From Streptomyces naganishii JCM 4654 (GTDB taxonomy: Bacteria; Actinomycetota; Actinomycetes; Streptomycetales; Streptomycetaceae), in contig NZ_BMVF01000013.1 in assembly GCF_014650575.1 (NCBI RefSeq), forward strand, positions 124,001 through 188,000: DNA of 64,000 nucleotides, written 5' to 3'. Position 1 is the first letter of the stretch. Each line of letters opens with the position of its first letter. Position numbers and translations under genes: made by a program. This document shows, piece after piece, positions 1 to 8,349 of this stretch. The notes beneath the pieces were generated by a model. It ran no database searches. It had not been told where the DNA came from and saw only the letters and a list, made by a program, of their open reading frames with translations.

Positions 1-458
1 CCCCCAGCCGGATCGTCACCCGGCTCGACGAGGCGATCATGCCCATCACCGACGTCACCATGGCCACGCTGATCTTCGCCCGCCTGTCCGGCACGGACGA
101 CGGCCGGTGGGAGCTGCACTGGACGAACGCGGGGCACCTTCCGCCCCTGCTCATCACCCGGGACGGTCTGGCCCACTTCCTGACCGACGGCCACGGCATC
201 CTTCTGGGCACCGGCGCGCACCTGCCGCGACCCGACGCCACGACCGTGCTGCCGCCCGGTTCGACGCTGCTGTTCTACACCGACGGCCTCGTCGAGGCCC
301 CCGGCCGCACCCTCGACGAGGGCCTGAACCGGCTCCGTCAGCACGCCGCCGCGCTCGCCCACCGGTCCCTGGGCTCGTTCCTGGACGAGTTGCTGCACCG
401 TGTCGAGCCGCCCGGCCACGACGACGTCGCCCTTCTCGCGCTGCGCACCCCCCGGTGA
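1..458 (+). CDS. SpoIIE/PP2C-type protein phosphatase, C-terminal part
   Basis: The reading frame is open from the left edge (codons from base 3) and ends at TGA 456-458, so only the last 151 residues are visible. They form the C-terminal half of a SpoIIE-type PP2C domain: a GHLPPLL segment, the LLFYTDGLVEA motif and the terminal GHDDVALLAL motif that supplies metal-binding aspartates. In this family the enzyme dephosphorylates a STAS-type anti-sigma antagonist in sigma-factor partner switching. Sensor domains, if any, lie outside the window. It converges with the STAS gene that ends 14 bp away. Family assignment is firm; substrate is unknown. Confidence 0.9.
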   Translation, partial: PSRIVTRLDEAIMPITDVTMATLIFARLSGTDDGRWELHWTNAGHLPPLLITRDGLAHFLTDGHGILLGTGAHLPRPDATTVLPPGSTLLFYTDGLVEAPGRTLDEGLNRLRQHAAALAHRSLGSFLDELLHRVEPPGHDDVALLALRTPR

Positions 459-472
459 GCCGGAGGACAGGC

Positions 473-811
473 TCAGGCCCGGGTGGCGGCGTCGCTGTCG
501 GCGTAGAGGGTGAAGATCTGGTCGAGTCCGACGATACGCAGTATGCGCAGCGTGTTGCCCGGAACCGCGGCGAGCGCGACCTCGGCCTGGGCGGCGAGTG
601 CCTGGGTGCGCGCCGCGAGCAGGGCGGTGATGCCGCTGGAGTCGCAGAACTCCATGCCTGCCAGGTCCAGGACCAGACGCCGGCCCGGCTGCAGGCTGAG
701 CGCGGCGAGCTGTTCGCGGAGCCGGGAGGCGCTGGCGTAGTCGAGTTCGCCGATGATTTCCACAACGGGACCGGTCGTGGCGTCGCGGGCGGTGATCTTC
801 AGCGGGCTCAT
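473..811 (-). CDS. STAS-domain anti-sigma factor antagonist (RsbV-like)
   Basis: A 112-residue stand-alone STAS protein. It has the canonical phosphorylation segment MEFCDSSGITALLAA, with the candidate phospho-serine at about residue 58-59 after Asp57. Proteins of this type bind an anti-sigma kinase when unphosphorylated and so release a sigma factor; the kinase inactivates them and PP2C phosphatases reactivate them. The ATG overlaps the stop of the upstream phosphatase by one base (TGATG), so translation is probably coupled. The upstream phosphatase is therefore the likely activator. The matching anti-sigma kinase and sigma factor are not in the window. Confidence 0.92.
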   Translation of the reverse strand: MSPLKITARDATTGPVVEIIGELDYASASRLREQLAALSLQPGRRLVLDLAGMEFCDSSGITALLAARTQALAAQAEVALAAVPGNTLRILRIVGLDQIFTLYADSDAATRA

Positions 812-2106
812 CAGTGGTTTCTTGTCGCGGAGGAGATGGTGGAGCGGGCGGGGACGCCGAGGGCGAGCAGAGCGGTGTCGTCGTCGAGTCCGTCGCCGAA
901 GCCGTCGAGCAAGCCGGTCAGGGCCTGGATGACGGCGCGCGGGTGCCGGTCGGCGCGGCCGGTGGCGAAGGCCAGCAGGCCGTCGTCCCCGTAAAGGCTG
1001 GTGCGGTCCTCGCCGATGCGGGCTTCGGTGAGACCGTCGGTGTAGAGCAGGAGTGTGTCGCCGTGGGCGAGGGTGGTCGCGGCGGTGGCGAACCGGGCGT
1101 CGGGCAGGACGCCGACCAGGAGCCCGCCGGGGGTCGGCAGATAGCCGGCGGTGCCGTCGGCCCGCAGGACGAGCGCCGGCGGGTGGCCGCCCGAGGCGAG
1201 GTGGACGGCGACGTGTCCCGTGGCGGGGTCGGGTTCGAGGGTGCCGAAGACGGCCGTGCAGTAGCGCGGATCGCCGCTGTCGGTGTAGCGCTCGTGGAGC
1301 ACCTTGTTCAGGGTGGTCAGTGCCGCGACCGGATCCGGGTCGTGCAGGGCGGCGGCGCGCAGGGTGTAGCGGGTCAGTGAAGTCAGCGCGGCGGCCTCGG
1401 GACCCTTGCCGCACACGTCGCCGAGGAAGAAGACGAAGCGTTTGCCGTCCACGGGGAAGACATCGTAGAAGTCGCCGCCCAACCGGTCGGGGGAGGCGGT
1501 GTGGTAATGCGCCGCCGCTTCCATTCCCGGCACCGTGGGCAGGCTGTCGGGCAGCAGCGACTGCTGGAGCACGGCGAGCGCCTCCTGCAGCCGGGTCCGG
1601 TCCGCATCCGCCCGCTTGCGTGCCTCCTCGGCCACCTTCCGGCCGCGCAGGAGCTCCTCCTCGTAGGCCCTGCGGTCCCGGGCGTCGAAGAGGGTGGTAC
1701 GGATCAGCAGCGGCTCCCCGGTGCTGCCGTGCTTGACCACCGAGGAGACCAGCACGGGTATTCGCCCGCCGTCGGCCTGCTTGACCTCCAGGGCTATGCC
1801 GTTGATCTCACCCCGCATCCGCAGCAGCGGGGCGAAGTGGGTCTCGTGGTAGAGCTTGCCGCCCACGGTCAGCAGATCCGTGAACCGCAGCCGGCCCACG
1901 ACCGCGTCCCGTTCCAGGCCGAGCCAGTCCAGCAGGGTGTGGTTGATCTTCGCGATGGTGCCGTCCATGAGCGTGGACAGATACCCGCACGGCGCGAACT
2001 CGTAGAGTTCCTCGGCGCTGTCCTCCAGCAGTGCGGCGAACACCGCGTCCGACGTCGTCCCGCCGGCGTCCTGCGGTTCGTGCTGCCGCCCGATGCCGCA
2101 CATCAT
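811..2106 (-). CDS. rsbP: RsbP-like PAS/PP2C phosphatase
   Basis: A 431-residue protein with a PAS domain (about 35-145), a helical linker likely to form a coiled coil (about 145-182) and a SpoIIE/PP2C domain (about 183-425). PP2C motifs visible are RLGGDFYD (Asp212), LGDVCGKG (Asp230), LLLYTDGLTEA and DDDTALLAL. This is the B. subtilis RsbP architecture and about its length. Tandem ATG codons lie at 2104-2106 and 2101-2103; they overlap the stop of the upstream hydrolase gene, and the 3' end overlaps the STAS start. Role by homology: dephosphorylation of the STAS antagonist in response to energy stress through the PAS domain and RsbQ. A longer open frame upstream is only a shadow of the hydrolase gene. 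Confidence 0.9.
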   Translation of the reverse strand: MMCGIGRQHEPQDAGGTTSDAVFAALLEDSAEELYEFAPCGYLSTLMDGTIAKINHTLLDWLGLERDAVVGRLRFTDLLTVGGKLYHETHFAPLLRMRGEINGIALEVKQADGGRIPVLVSSVVKHGSTGEPLLIRTTLFDARDRRAYEEELLRGRKVAEEARKRADADRTRLQEALAVLQQSLLPDSLPTVPGMEAAAHYHTASPDRLGGDFYDVFPVDGKRFVFFLGDVCGKGPEAAALTSLTRYTLRAAALHDPDPVAALTTLNKVLHERYTDSGDPRYCTAVFGTLEPDPATGHVAVHLASGGHPPALVLRADGTAGYLPTPGGLLVGVLPDARFATAATTLAHGDTLLLYTDGLTEARIGEDRTSLYGDDGLLAFATGRADRHPRAVIQALTGLLDGFGDGLDDDTALLALGVPARSTISSATRNH

Positions 2107-2906
2107 CGCAGCGCCGCCAGGAATTCGGTGATCGCCGCGTTCGTGGCCGCGGGCGCGGACAGGTGCGGACAGTGCCCGGTCGCCTCCAGGGTCACCAGGG
2201 TGGAGCCGGCGATCGCGTCGTGGACGAAGGCGCCGACCTCCCGCGGGGCGATGACGTCGTCGTTGCACTCCAGGACGAGGGTCGGCACCCTGACCTTCTT
2301 CAGGTCGTCCCTCGAGTCGGACAGGAACGTGGTCCGGGCGAAGACACGCGCCATCTCCGGGTCGGTGGCGCAGAAGCTGTTCTCGAGTTCCTCGCCGAGC
2401 TCGGGCCGGTCCGCGTTGCCCATGATCACCGGAGCCATCGCCGCGGACCAGCCCAGGTAGTTCGACTCCAGCGACTCGAGCAGTTCGTCGATGTCGCTGG
2501 CCGTGAACCCGCCGCGGTAGGCGTCGTCGTCGATGTACCGCGGCGAAGGTGCGACCATCACCAGTGCGCCGATCCGCTCCGGAGCCGCGTCGGCGGCCAG
2601 CACCCCGATCATCGCGCTGACCGAGTGCCCGACGAACACCGCGTCGCGCAGGTCGAGCGCCTGGCACACCTCCACCACGTCCTGGGCGTACCCGTCGAGG
2701 CTGGCGTACCGCTCCTCGCTGAACGCGGACGGCTCCGCGCGGCCCGAGCCCACGTAGTCGAACAGCACGACCCGGTGGTCCGGCGCCAGGGCGGGCACCG
2801 TCAGCCGCCACATGTTCTGGTCACAGCCGAAGCCGTGCGCCAGCACCACCACCGGCCCATCGGGGTTGCCGGTGACGGTGACGTTGTTCCTGCGCACGAC
2901 ATCCAT
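2103..2906 (-). CDS. rsbQ: RsbQ-like alpha/beta hydrolase
   Basis: A 267-residue alpha/beta hydrolase with the oxyanion segment AHGFGCDQ, nucleophile elbow GHSVSAM (Ser95), acid residue in ECNDD (about Asp216/217) and His245 in TGHCPH. The spacing closely matches B. subtilis RsbQ (Ser96, Asp219, His247). RsbQ is the positive regulator required by RsbP and is thought to make or deliver a small hydrophobic ligand to its PAS domain. Its stop overlaps the tandem ATG of the rsbP-like gene, which strongly supports the pairing. It is the first gene of a three-gene leftward operon. Karrikin/strigolactone-receptor-like hydrolases have the same fold, but the neighbour decides for RsbQ. Confidence 0.9.
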   Translation of the reverse strand: MDVVRRNNVTVTGNPDGPVVVLAHGFGCDQNMWRLTVPALAPDHRVVLFDYVGSGRAEPSAFSEERYASLDGYAQDVVEVCQALDLRDAVFVGHSVSAMIGVLAADAAPERIGALVMVAPSPRYIDDDAYRGGFTASDIDELLESLESNYLGWSAAMAPVIMGNADRPELGEELENSFCATDPEMARVFARTTFLSDSRDDLKKVRVPTLVLECNDDVIAPREVGAFVHDAIAGSTLVTLEATGHCPHLSAPAATNAAITEFLAALR

Positions 2907-3298
2907 GACGGCCAGTCTCTCAGACGCGCACCGCTGCTCACGTACGCCGCCGGATCACCCCCACGTTCCATCCGCCACCGCCGCGACCCTGCGTAAACCG
3001 CCTCGACACGCTCGGTACGACGGGGTTGCGGGTTTCCCGGGTTTCCGGGTTTCCCTCCGCCCGTGCCGGTGACTGTGAGGCGCGGGCCGGCCGGTGAGGA
3101 GCACGTACGGCGGCTGTGCCCGCGCCGCGCCCCGGTCGCCGGCCCGCGGAGGCGGCGACGCCCGGGACGGGCGGAGGCGGCGACGCCCGCCCCCGCCTGC
3201 GCGCACCGGCCTCCGGCCCTGACGGCCCCGGGGCGCCGCCGGAGGACACGCGTGTGTCGGTACCGGCCGCCGCTGCCGTGGGAGGGAAGCTGACTGTC
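2907..3298. other. 392-bp intergenic region with short direct repeats
   Basis: No convincing gene. It separates the divergent rsbQ and photolyase genes and should hold both promoters. A GGGTTTCC-type short repeat lies at about 3022-3056. A 19-bp direct repeat (GCGGAGGCGGC followed by GACGCCCG) occurs at 3146-3164 and 3171-3189. A frame extending the photolyase N-terminus through this region is low-complexity and lacks family homology. Confidence 0.6.
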
Positions 3299-4678
3299 AT
3301 GCGCGTCTCGGTCACCGTGTTCACCTGCGACCTGCGGCTGCACGACCATCCGCCGTTGTGTGCCGCGCTGGAGGGCGCCGATGCGGTGGTTCCCCTGTTC
3401 GTGCGCGACCGCGCCGTCGAAGCGGCCGGGTTCGCCACCCCCAACCGTTCCGCCTTCCTCGCCGACTGCCTGACCGACCTGGACGGCTCGCTGCGCGATC
3501 GCGGCGGGCGGCTCGTGGTGCGCTCCGGGGACCTGGTGGCCCAGGTGTGCCGTGTGGCGGCGGAAGCGGACGCCGGCGAGGTGCACATGGCCGCCTCGCA
3601 CAGCGCCTTCGCCGCCCGCCGGGAGGAACGGCTGCGGCGGGCGCTGGAGCGCGACGGGCGCGGGCTGGTCGTGCACGACGCGGTGACCGTGGCGGTAGCG
3701 CCCGGCGAGGTGGTCCCGTCGGGCTCGGATCACTACGCCGTCTTCACGCCGTACCACCGGCGCTGGTCCCAGGCCGGGCTGCGCCCGGCCCTCGCCGCCC
3801 CGCGCCGCGTGCCCGTACCGGAGGCGGTGAACGGCGAGCGGCTGCCCGCGCGCGGCGAGGTCACCGGCGTCTCGCCCGCGCTGCCGGCCGGCGGTGAGAG
3901 TGCCGGACGCGAGCGGATGACCGCCTACTGGCGCACCGGCCTGGACGCCTACGACGACACCCGCGACGACCTGGCCGGCGACGCCACCTCCCGGTTCTCC
4001 GCGCATCTGCACTTCGGCACGTTGTCCCCGGTGGAACTGATCCACCGGGCCCGGCGCCACGGCGGGCCGGGCGCGCAGGCGCTGGTACGGCAGCTCGCCT
4101 GGCGCGACTTCCACCGGCAGGTCCTCGCCGCCCGCCCCGACGCCGCCCACGCCGACTACCGCACCAAGGGCGACACCTGGCACACCGAGCGCACGGCGTC
4201 CGCCGACATCGAGGCATGGCGCCAGGGCCGGACCGGCTACCCGGTGATCGACGCGGCGATGCGGCAACTGCGTGAGGAGGGCTGGATGCACAACCGGGCC
4301 CGGCTGCTCACCGCCAGTTTCCTGACCAAGACCCTCTACGCCGACTGGCGGGTCGGCGCGGCCCACTTCCTGCACTGGCTCGTCGACGGGGACATCGCCA
4401 GCAACCAGCTCAACTGGCAGTGGGTGGCCGGCACCGGCACGGACACCCGCCCCAACCGGGTCCTCAACCCCGTCGTCCAGGCCAGGCGCTACGACCCCGA
4501 CGGCGCCTACGTCCGCCGCTGGGTGCCCGAACTCGAAGGCGTCGGCGCCCCGGCCGTGCACGAGCCGTGGAAGCTGACCGGGCGGGCCAGGTCCGCGCTG
4601 CACTACCCCGACCCGATCGTCGACCTGGCCGAGGGCCTGGACCGCTTCCGCCGCGCCCGCGGCCTTCAGGAGAGGTGA
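3299..4678 (+). CDS. phrB: Deoxyribodipyrimidine photolyase
   Basis: A 459-residue cryptochrome/photolyase-family flavoprotein that repairs UV-induced pyrimidine dimers with light. The N-terminal Rossmann-like antenna domain starts MRVSVTVFTCDLRLHDHP. The C-terminal FAD-binding domain shows WRDFHRQV, GYPVIDAAMRQL, EGWMHNRAR, HFLHWLVDGD and NQLNWQWVAGTGTD, the classical FAD and lesion-binding signatures of class I CPD photolyases. The ATG at 3299 is chosen because the conserved N-terminus starts exactly there and GGAGGGA lies about 11 bp upstream. Length is normal. Class I CPD photolyase is most likely; the antenna chromophore cannot be told from sequence alone. Confidence 0.93.
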   Translation: MRVSVTVFTCDLRLHDHPPLCAALEGADAVVPLFVRDRAVEAAGFATPNRSAFLADCLTDLDGSLRDRGGRLVVRSGDLVAQVCRVAAEADAGEVHMAASHSAFAARREERLRRALERDGRGLVVHDAVTVAVAPGEVVPSGSDHYAVFTPYHRRWSQAGLRPALAAPRRVPVPEAVNGERLPARGEVTGVSPALPAGGESAGRERMTAYWRTGLDAYDDTRDDLAGDATSRFSAHLHFGTLSPVELIHRARRHGGPGAQALVRQLAWRDFHRQVLAARPDAAHADYRTKGDTWHTERTASADIEAWRQGRTGYPVIDAAMRQLREEGWMHNRARLLTASFLTKTLYADWRVGAAHFLHWLVDGDIASNQLNWQWVAGTGTDTRPNRVLNPVVQARRYDPDGAYVRRWVPELEGVGAPAVHEPWKLTGRARSALHYPDPIVDLAEGLDRFRRARGLQER

Positions 4679-4687
4679 TCACGGCCT

Positions 4688-4731
4688 GCGGTCGGCGGTC
4701 GGCAGTCCGGCGGTCCGGCGGTCCGGCGGTG
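4688..4731. repeat. Short tandem repeat (GGCGGTCC-like)
   Basis: Between the convergent photolyase and tspO-like genes an 8-bp unit close to GGCGGTCC is repeated about five times with variation. It probably reflects slippage; no function is evident. Confidence 0.5.
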
Positions 4732-4747
4732 ACCGGAAGGTCCCCGG

Positions 4748-5248
4748 TCAGCGGTTGCGGCGGACGATCGACGCGTTCAGGGCGGTCGCGAAGCAGCACC
4801 AGGCGGCGTACGGCGCGAGCGCCAGTGCCGCCGTGCGGTCCACCCGTGCGGTACGCCGCAGCAGGTCGGCGTTGCTCACGTCGAGCAGGAGGGTGCCGGC
4901 CAGTGCGGCCGCGGGGCTGCGGCGGGCGAAGAAGAGCCAGTTCCAGCCCGCGTTGAGCGCGAGGTTCACGGCCAGACCGGCCACGAGTGCCCTGCGCCGG
5001 CGCCGGTCCCCGGTCCGGCCCAGTGCGTGGCCGCAGGCGTAGGCGATCGTCGCGTACAGCGGTGTCCATACGGCGCCGAACGCCCACGGCGGCGGCTGCC
5101 AGTCCGGGGTGCGCAGCGCCCGGTACCAGGCGCTGTCGGGGTCGGTCGCCCTGGCCCCGGCGACGGCCGTGGCGACGACCGCCGCCGCGCCGTACCGGAG
5201 CGGGGCCGAGGGCGGCGGAGTGTCGCTGCTCGTGCTCAGGAACGTCAT
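4748..5248 (-). CDS. tspO: TspO/MBR-family membrane protein
   Basis: A 166-residue integral membrane protein of the TspO/MBR (tryptophan-rich sensory protein) family, with five predicted hydrophobic helices. Family marks are WYRALRTPDWQPPPWAFGAVWTPLY, the ALNAGWNWLFF segment and the final WCCFATALNASI. The family binds tetrapyrroles or related ligands and is linked to oxidative stress and porphyrin handling. The ATG at 5248 opens a short polar N-terminus before helix 1. A longer frame upstream is the shadow of the next gene. It sits tail-to-tail with the photolyase and 77 bp behind the conserved hypothetical gene; a light/porphyrin link with photolyase is inference only. Confidence 0.88.
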   Translation of the reverse strand: MTFLSTSSDTPPPSAPLRYGAAAVVATAVAGARATDPDSAWYRALRTPDWQPPPWAFGAVWTPLYATIAYACGHALGRTGDRRRRRALVAGLAVNLALNAGWNWLFFARRSPAAALAGTLLLDVSNADLLRRTARVDRTAALALAPYAAWCCFATALNASIVRRNR

Positions 5249-5325
5249 GCCTGCCGCGTGCCCCCGCGAGTGCAGTCGCTCACCCGCCCGGAGCCGGGTT
5301 CTTCCTCCCGCCCGGCCCCGGGTCC

Positions 5326-5796
5326 TCACGACGGCCCGGGCTCGGAATCGGGGTCGACTCCGGGTCGGGCGGTGTGGTCGGGAACTCCGTTCGTGCGGCG
5401 GACCTCCTTGAGCTCCGCCTCGTAGAGATGGTCCTTGCCGTCGACCAGGTCCACGCGCGCTGCTTGCTCGAGACGCTTGAACGGTTCGTAGTACGTCGAG
5501 TTGTACGCCTCGACGATCTGGAAGGTCCAGTGTCCGGGGATGACGTTGCGTCCCAGGATCTCGAGCTGTACCCGGTCGGCCCAGGCGTCGTGGCCGGCGT
5601 CGCGCAGCAGCTTCACCGCCCGGTCGAGTTCGAAATCGGCGGTGCCGGTGAGCTGGTGGAAGCCGTAGAGGTGTCCACGGGCCCGTTCGGTGGTCTCCAA
5701 CGCCTTCGACAGCGCGCCGAGGGCCTCTACGGTGAGGTCTGACGCGCCCGGCGGTCTCTGGTGCCGCGCATCCGGCCCGTCGTGGTGATCGCTCAT
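5326..5796 (-). CDS. Conserved hypothetical protein
   Basis: A 156-residue soluble protein with no signal peptide or membrane segment. The central part (about 25-125) is helix-rich and well formed: ALETTERARGHLYGFHQL, ELDRAVKLLRDAGH and a tyrosine-rich NSTYYEPFKRLE segment. The N- and C-terminal tails are polar and likely disordered. I do not recognise a named domain, though the composition looks like a genuine actinobacterial protein. It may be cotranscribed with the tspO-like gene 77 bp downstream. Function unknown. Confidence 0.75.
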   Translation of the reverse strand: MSDHHDGPDARHQRPPGASDLTVEALGALSKALETTERARGHLYGFHQLTGTADFELDRAVKLLRDAGHDAWADRVQLEILGRNVIPGHWTFQIVEAYNSTYYEPFKRLEQAARVDLVDGKDHLYEAELKEVRRTNGVPDHTARPGVDPDSEPGPS

Positions 5797-6055
5797 GACC
5801 TAAAGCATTGCCCCGCGCGGACGCGCCGCACTCGTCCCTTCGGGCGGTGCTGCCGGAGGGAGCCGGCGGCTGGCACCACGGTCCGTCATTGGCCGGCGGC
5901 CCGCTCTCCCCCGGTGCGCCGCCGTGGGGCTGAAGGGTCCTCGCCTCCACCCCCCGGCGCCGTACCCGCTGGCTCCCCACGGCGGTCCCCGCGCAGGCGT
6001 GCCCGTCGGAGGCCTGCTTCGGCTGCGGAGCTCGACCGCGCGTGAGGTGCGCGGC

Positions 6056-6440
6056 TTACTGGTAGCGGTTCCAGTAGTGCTCGGTGCCCGGGCAGAAGTG
6101 GTAGGTGTTGTTGGCCCAGACCGCCCGGCCGTTGGACCAGATCACCAGGTTCCCGTCGGCCTGGAGGAGCGCCCAGGCGTTCGGGCTCCAGCTGGCGGAC
6201 TGCCAGTCGTTGCCCTCCACGACCGAGCCGCGTTGAGCTGCTGCCAGTCGCCGTAGTGGGCCAGGTTGCCGTCGTGCCAGAACACCAGCTTGGTGGTGTA
6301 CGCGTGGTCGATCCCGAGTGTGGTCTGGTGCGGGCAGGCGTCGCCGCGAAGATGCGGTGCTCTGTGATCGATGGCACACCAGAACGCCAGGACGGCTGCG
6401 GGTGGTGGAAGGGCCTGTTCGCACTGTGAATCGGCCCCTG
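6056..6440 (-). pseudogene. Bulb-lectin-like gene broken by a frameshift
   Basis: Two reading frames together encode one lectin-like domain. The upstream frame reads TKLVFWHDGNLAHYGDWQQL and then leaves homology. The downstream frame resumes with GSVVEGNDW and continues SPNAWALLQADGNLVIW, GRAVWANNTYHF and the stop at 6056. The QADGNLVIW stretch fits the QxDxNxVxY sugar-binding motif of D-mannose-binding bulb lectins. The break is near 6227-6231, where one missing G in a GCGGCTCGG run would join the frames. The upstream end is uncertain, as no clean start or signal peptide is seen. It could be a true pseudogene or a base error. Confidence 0.6.
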
Positions 6441-6532
6441 TGTCGGTCTGCACAGCGAGCCTTGTTGTGCCCCTGCCAGCACCCTGCCTACTCTGCGGCT
6501 GAGCCGGACTTGCGAGTCTGCCGGGGGGCGGT

Positions 6533-8077
6533 ATGGACGATGATCTGCGTGCGGGCACGGCGGCTGCCGGGCGGATTCGACGGGCCGACGACGTGCTGGG
6601 TATGCAGCGTGCCGCCCGCAAGGGCGGCACTGGGCCGGTGCTTCACTGGATCGCGGGCCGCACCGGCGCCACCGTCTTCTTGACGAACTCCGCGGGTGCT
6701 CCGGCCCACCCGCCCCAGGCTCCCCTCCGCGACGCCGAGCGTGGTCTCGCGCTGCGCGGTGCGCGAGAGTTGGCTGAGCGGCGGCTGGGGTCCGTTGCCA
6801 TCGACCAGGACGGACTCACCTGCATCGTCCTTCCCCTCGACGGATCGCAGGGGGCCGCCGCGCCCCTGCTCGCTGCCGTCGTGCCCCATCCGGTACCACC
6901 TGAACTGCCGCTCCTGCTCGCGGATGCCACATCCGTGCTGAGTCTGACCTGGCTGGCGGAACACACCCGGCGCAAGCAGCGACGGCTGAGGATCGCCGAA
7001 GCCGGGACGCGCGAAGCGGTCATGCATTTGCTGCTGAACGGCCACACGTCCGTCGCGCGCCAGATCGCGGCGGCGCTGCGCCCGGCTCTGCCCGCGATGG
7101 TGCGGGTGTACGTCATCGAGGGTCCGCCGCGGATTCGCGGCCAGTTGGTCGGGGAACTGACCGATGCGACCGAAGACGCGTGGATCGTGCCGTGCCCGGT
7201 GTACGCCGACCACCTCTTTATGCTCGCGCCCGGTGACCGCACCCCGGCCCGCGTCTGGCCCCCCGAGCTCGCGGCCGCCTGCTGGATCGGAGAGAGCACT
7301 GCCGTCCCCCTGCGGGAAACCGCCACCGGCTATGCGCAGGCCTTCCATGCTCTCGCCGCCGCACGCGGCCGCCCCGAACGTCAGGCCTCGTTCGCGGCCA
7401 ACCCCGACCTGGCACTGACCATCGGTCCTGCCGCCGCGGCCTGGGCCGAGGCCTTCATCTCACCGATCCGCAACCACCGCGCCAGGCGGGCCCAGGACCC
7501 CGACAGTGCCGAACTGCTGGCCACCGCCGCGTCATGGCTCAGTTTCCACTCCCGTGCGACGGCCCACCTGAACATTCACCGCAACACCCTGAGCGCGCGC
7601 CTGACATGCATCCAGGAACTGCTCGGCTCAGACCTGCACCGGCTCGCCAACCAAGCCGCACTGGCACTCGCTCTGCGCGCCATCGCCGCCGAGGTCCCGC
7701 CCCCGCCGGAGGGCGATGCCGCACGGGCGAGGGAGACGTTGCCCACCTTGGACGAACTCCTGTCGCTGCCCCGCGTCGGGCAGTGGGCCCAGCAACAGGT
7801 GCGTCCTGTCACCGCTCCCGGCGTCCCAGCGTGCATCGCGGAAACCCTCACCACCTGGCTGCGCCTCGACGCACACATCGGCCCCACCGCGACCGCGCTG
7901 TCCATCTCGGCATCCGCCGTGCGCAAGCGTCTGGCCCGTAGCGAAGCACTGCTCGAACGCTCGCTTCTGCGGTCCCCCAGCGCCATCCACGACCAATGGC
8001 TCGCACTGCGCGCCCTCGAACTGGCCGAGCCGACCGGCGCGCCGCGCCACTTCGCCGGCCTCTCCGGAAGCGCGTGA
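6533..8077 (+). CDS. PucR/CdaR-like transcriptional regulator with two C-terminal HTH segments
   Basis: A 514-residue protein without signal peptide. The first 300 residues form a probable ligand-sensing region. It carries a PucR-type HTH around residues 320-385: LATAASWLSFH, then ATAHLNIHRNTLSARL, then a leucine-rich tail. A second related HTH follows at about 440-500: ETLTTWLRLDA, GPTATALSISASAVRKRL and DQWLALRALEL. PucR-type regulators normally carry only one such segment. ATG 6533 follows a G-rich stretch (GGGGGGCGGT). It is divergent from the broken lectin gene, with about 90 bp between them. The target genes are not evident from context. Confidence 0.75.
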   Translation: MDDDLRAGTAAAGRIRRADDVLGMQRAARKGGTGPVLHWIAGRTGATVFLTNSAGAPAHPPQAPLRDAERGLALRGARELAERRLGSVAIDQDGLTCIVLPLDGSQGAAAPLLAAVVPHPVPPELPLLLADATSVLSLTWLAEHTRRKQRRLRIAEAGTREAVMHLLLNGHTSVARQIAAALRPALPAMVRVYVIEGPPRIRGQLVGELTDATEDAWIVPCPVYADHLFMLAPGDRTPARVWPPELAAACWIGESTAVPLRETATGYAQAFHALAAARGRPERQASFAANPDLALTIGPAAAAWAEAFISPIRNHRARRAQDPDSAELLATAASWLSFHSRATAHLNIHRNTLSARLTCIQELLGSDLHRLANQAALALALRAIAAEVPPPPEGDAARARETLPTLDELLSLPRVGQWAQQQVRPVTAPGVPACIAETLTTWLRLDAHIGPTATALSISASAVRKRLARSEALLERSLLRSPSAIHDQWLALRALELAEPTGAPRHFAGLSGSA

Positions 8078-8349
8078 TGACGCTGGCTGCGGCGGGGCGG
8101 AACGGCCGTTGGGCAGGCCCCGGGCAGTTCCCCGTGCCGGCGGGGGCGCCGGGCGGTCGGAGGCGGCCGGGTCGGCCGCGCGCCGGCGGGTGCTCGCGGC
8201 CCGGCGGTGCGGAGGCTGCCCGGCGGTGCGGAGGCGGCCCGGTTCCTCCACCCGAGGAGAGATCCGCCGAATGGGGGTAGCTTTGATTCGTAGTGATGGG
8301 CGATCCTGCGCGCCTTGCAGACGGCCGGTCCGCCGGAAGGGGACTCCGC
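8078..8349. repeat. Intergenic region with a 19-bp tandem duplication
   Basis: No gene is supported between the PucR-like regulator and the GH3 gene. A 19-bp unit beginning CCCGGCGGTGCGG occurs twice in tandem at 8200-8218 and 8219-8237. The last 70 bp should contain the GH3 promoter and the GGAAGGGGA ribosome site. Confidence 0.6.

Noticed and set aside
2801..4603. 600-residue leftward frame opposite the photolyase
   Set aside because: It is the GC-bias antisense shadow of a confirmed photolyase; composition is Gly/Arg/Val-rich and shows no domain.
4464..5087. Leftward frame across the photolyase end and tspO
   Set aside because: Out of frame with tspO, which has the family motifs, and Arg-rich throughout.
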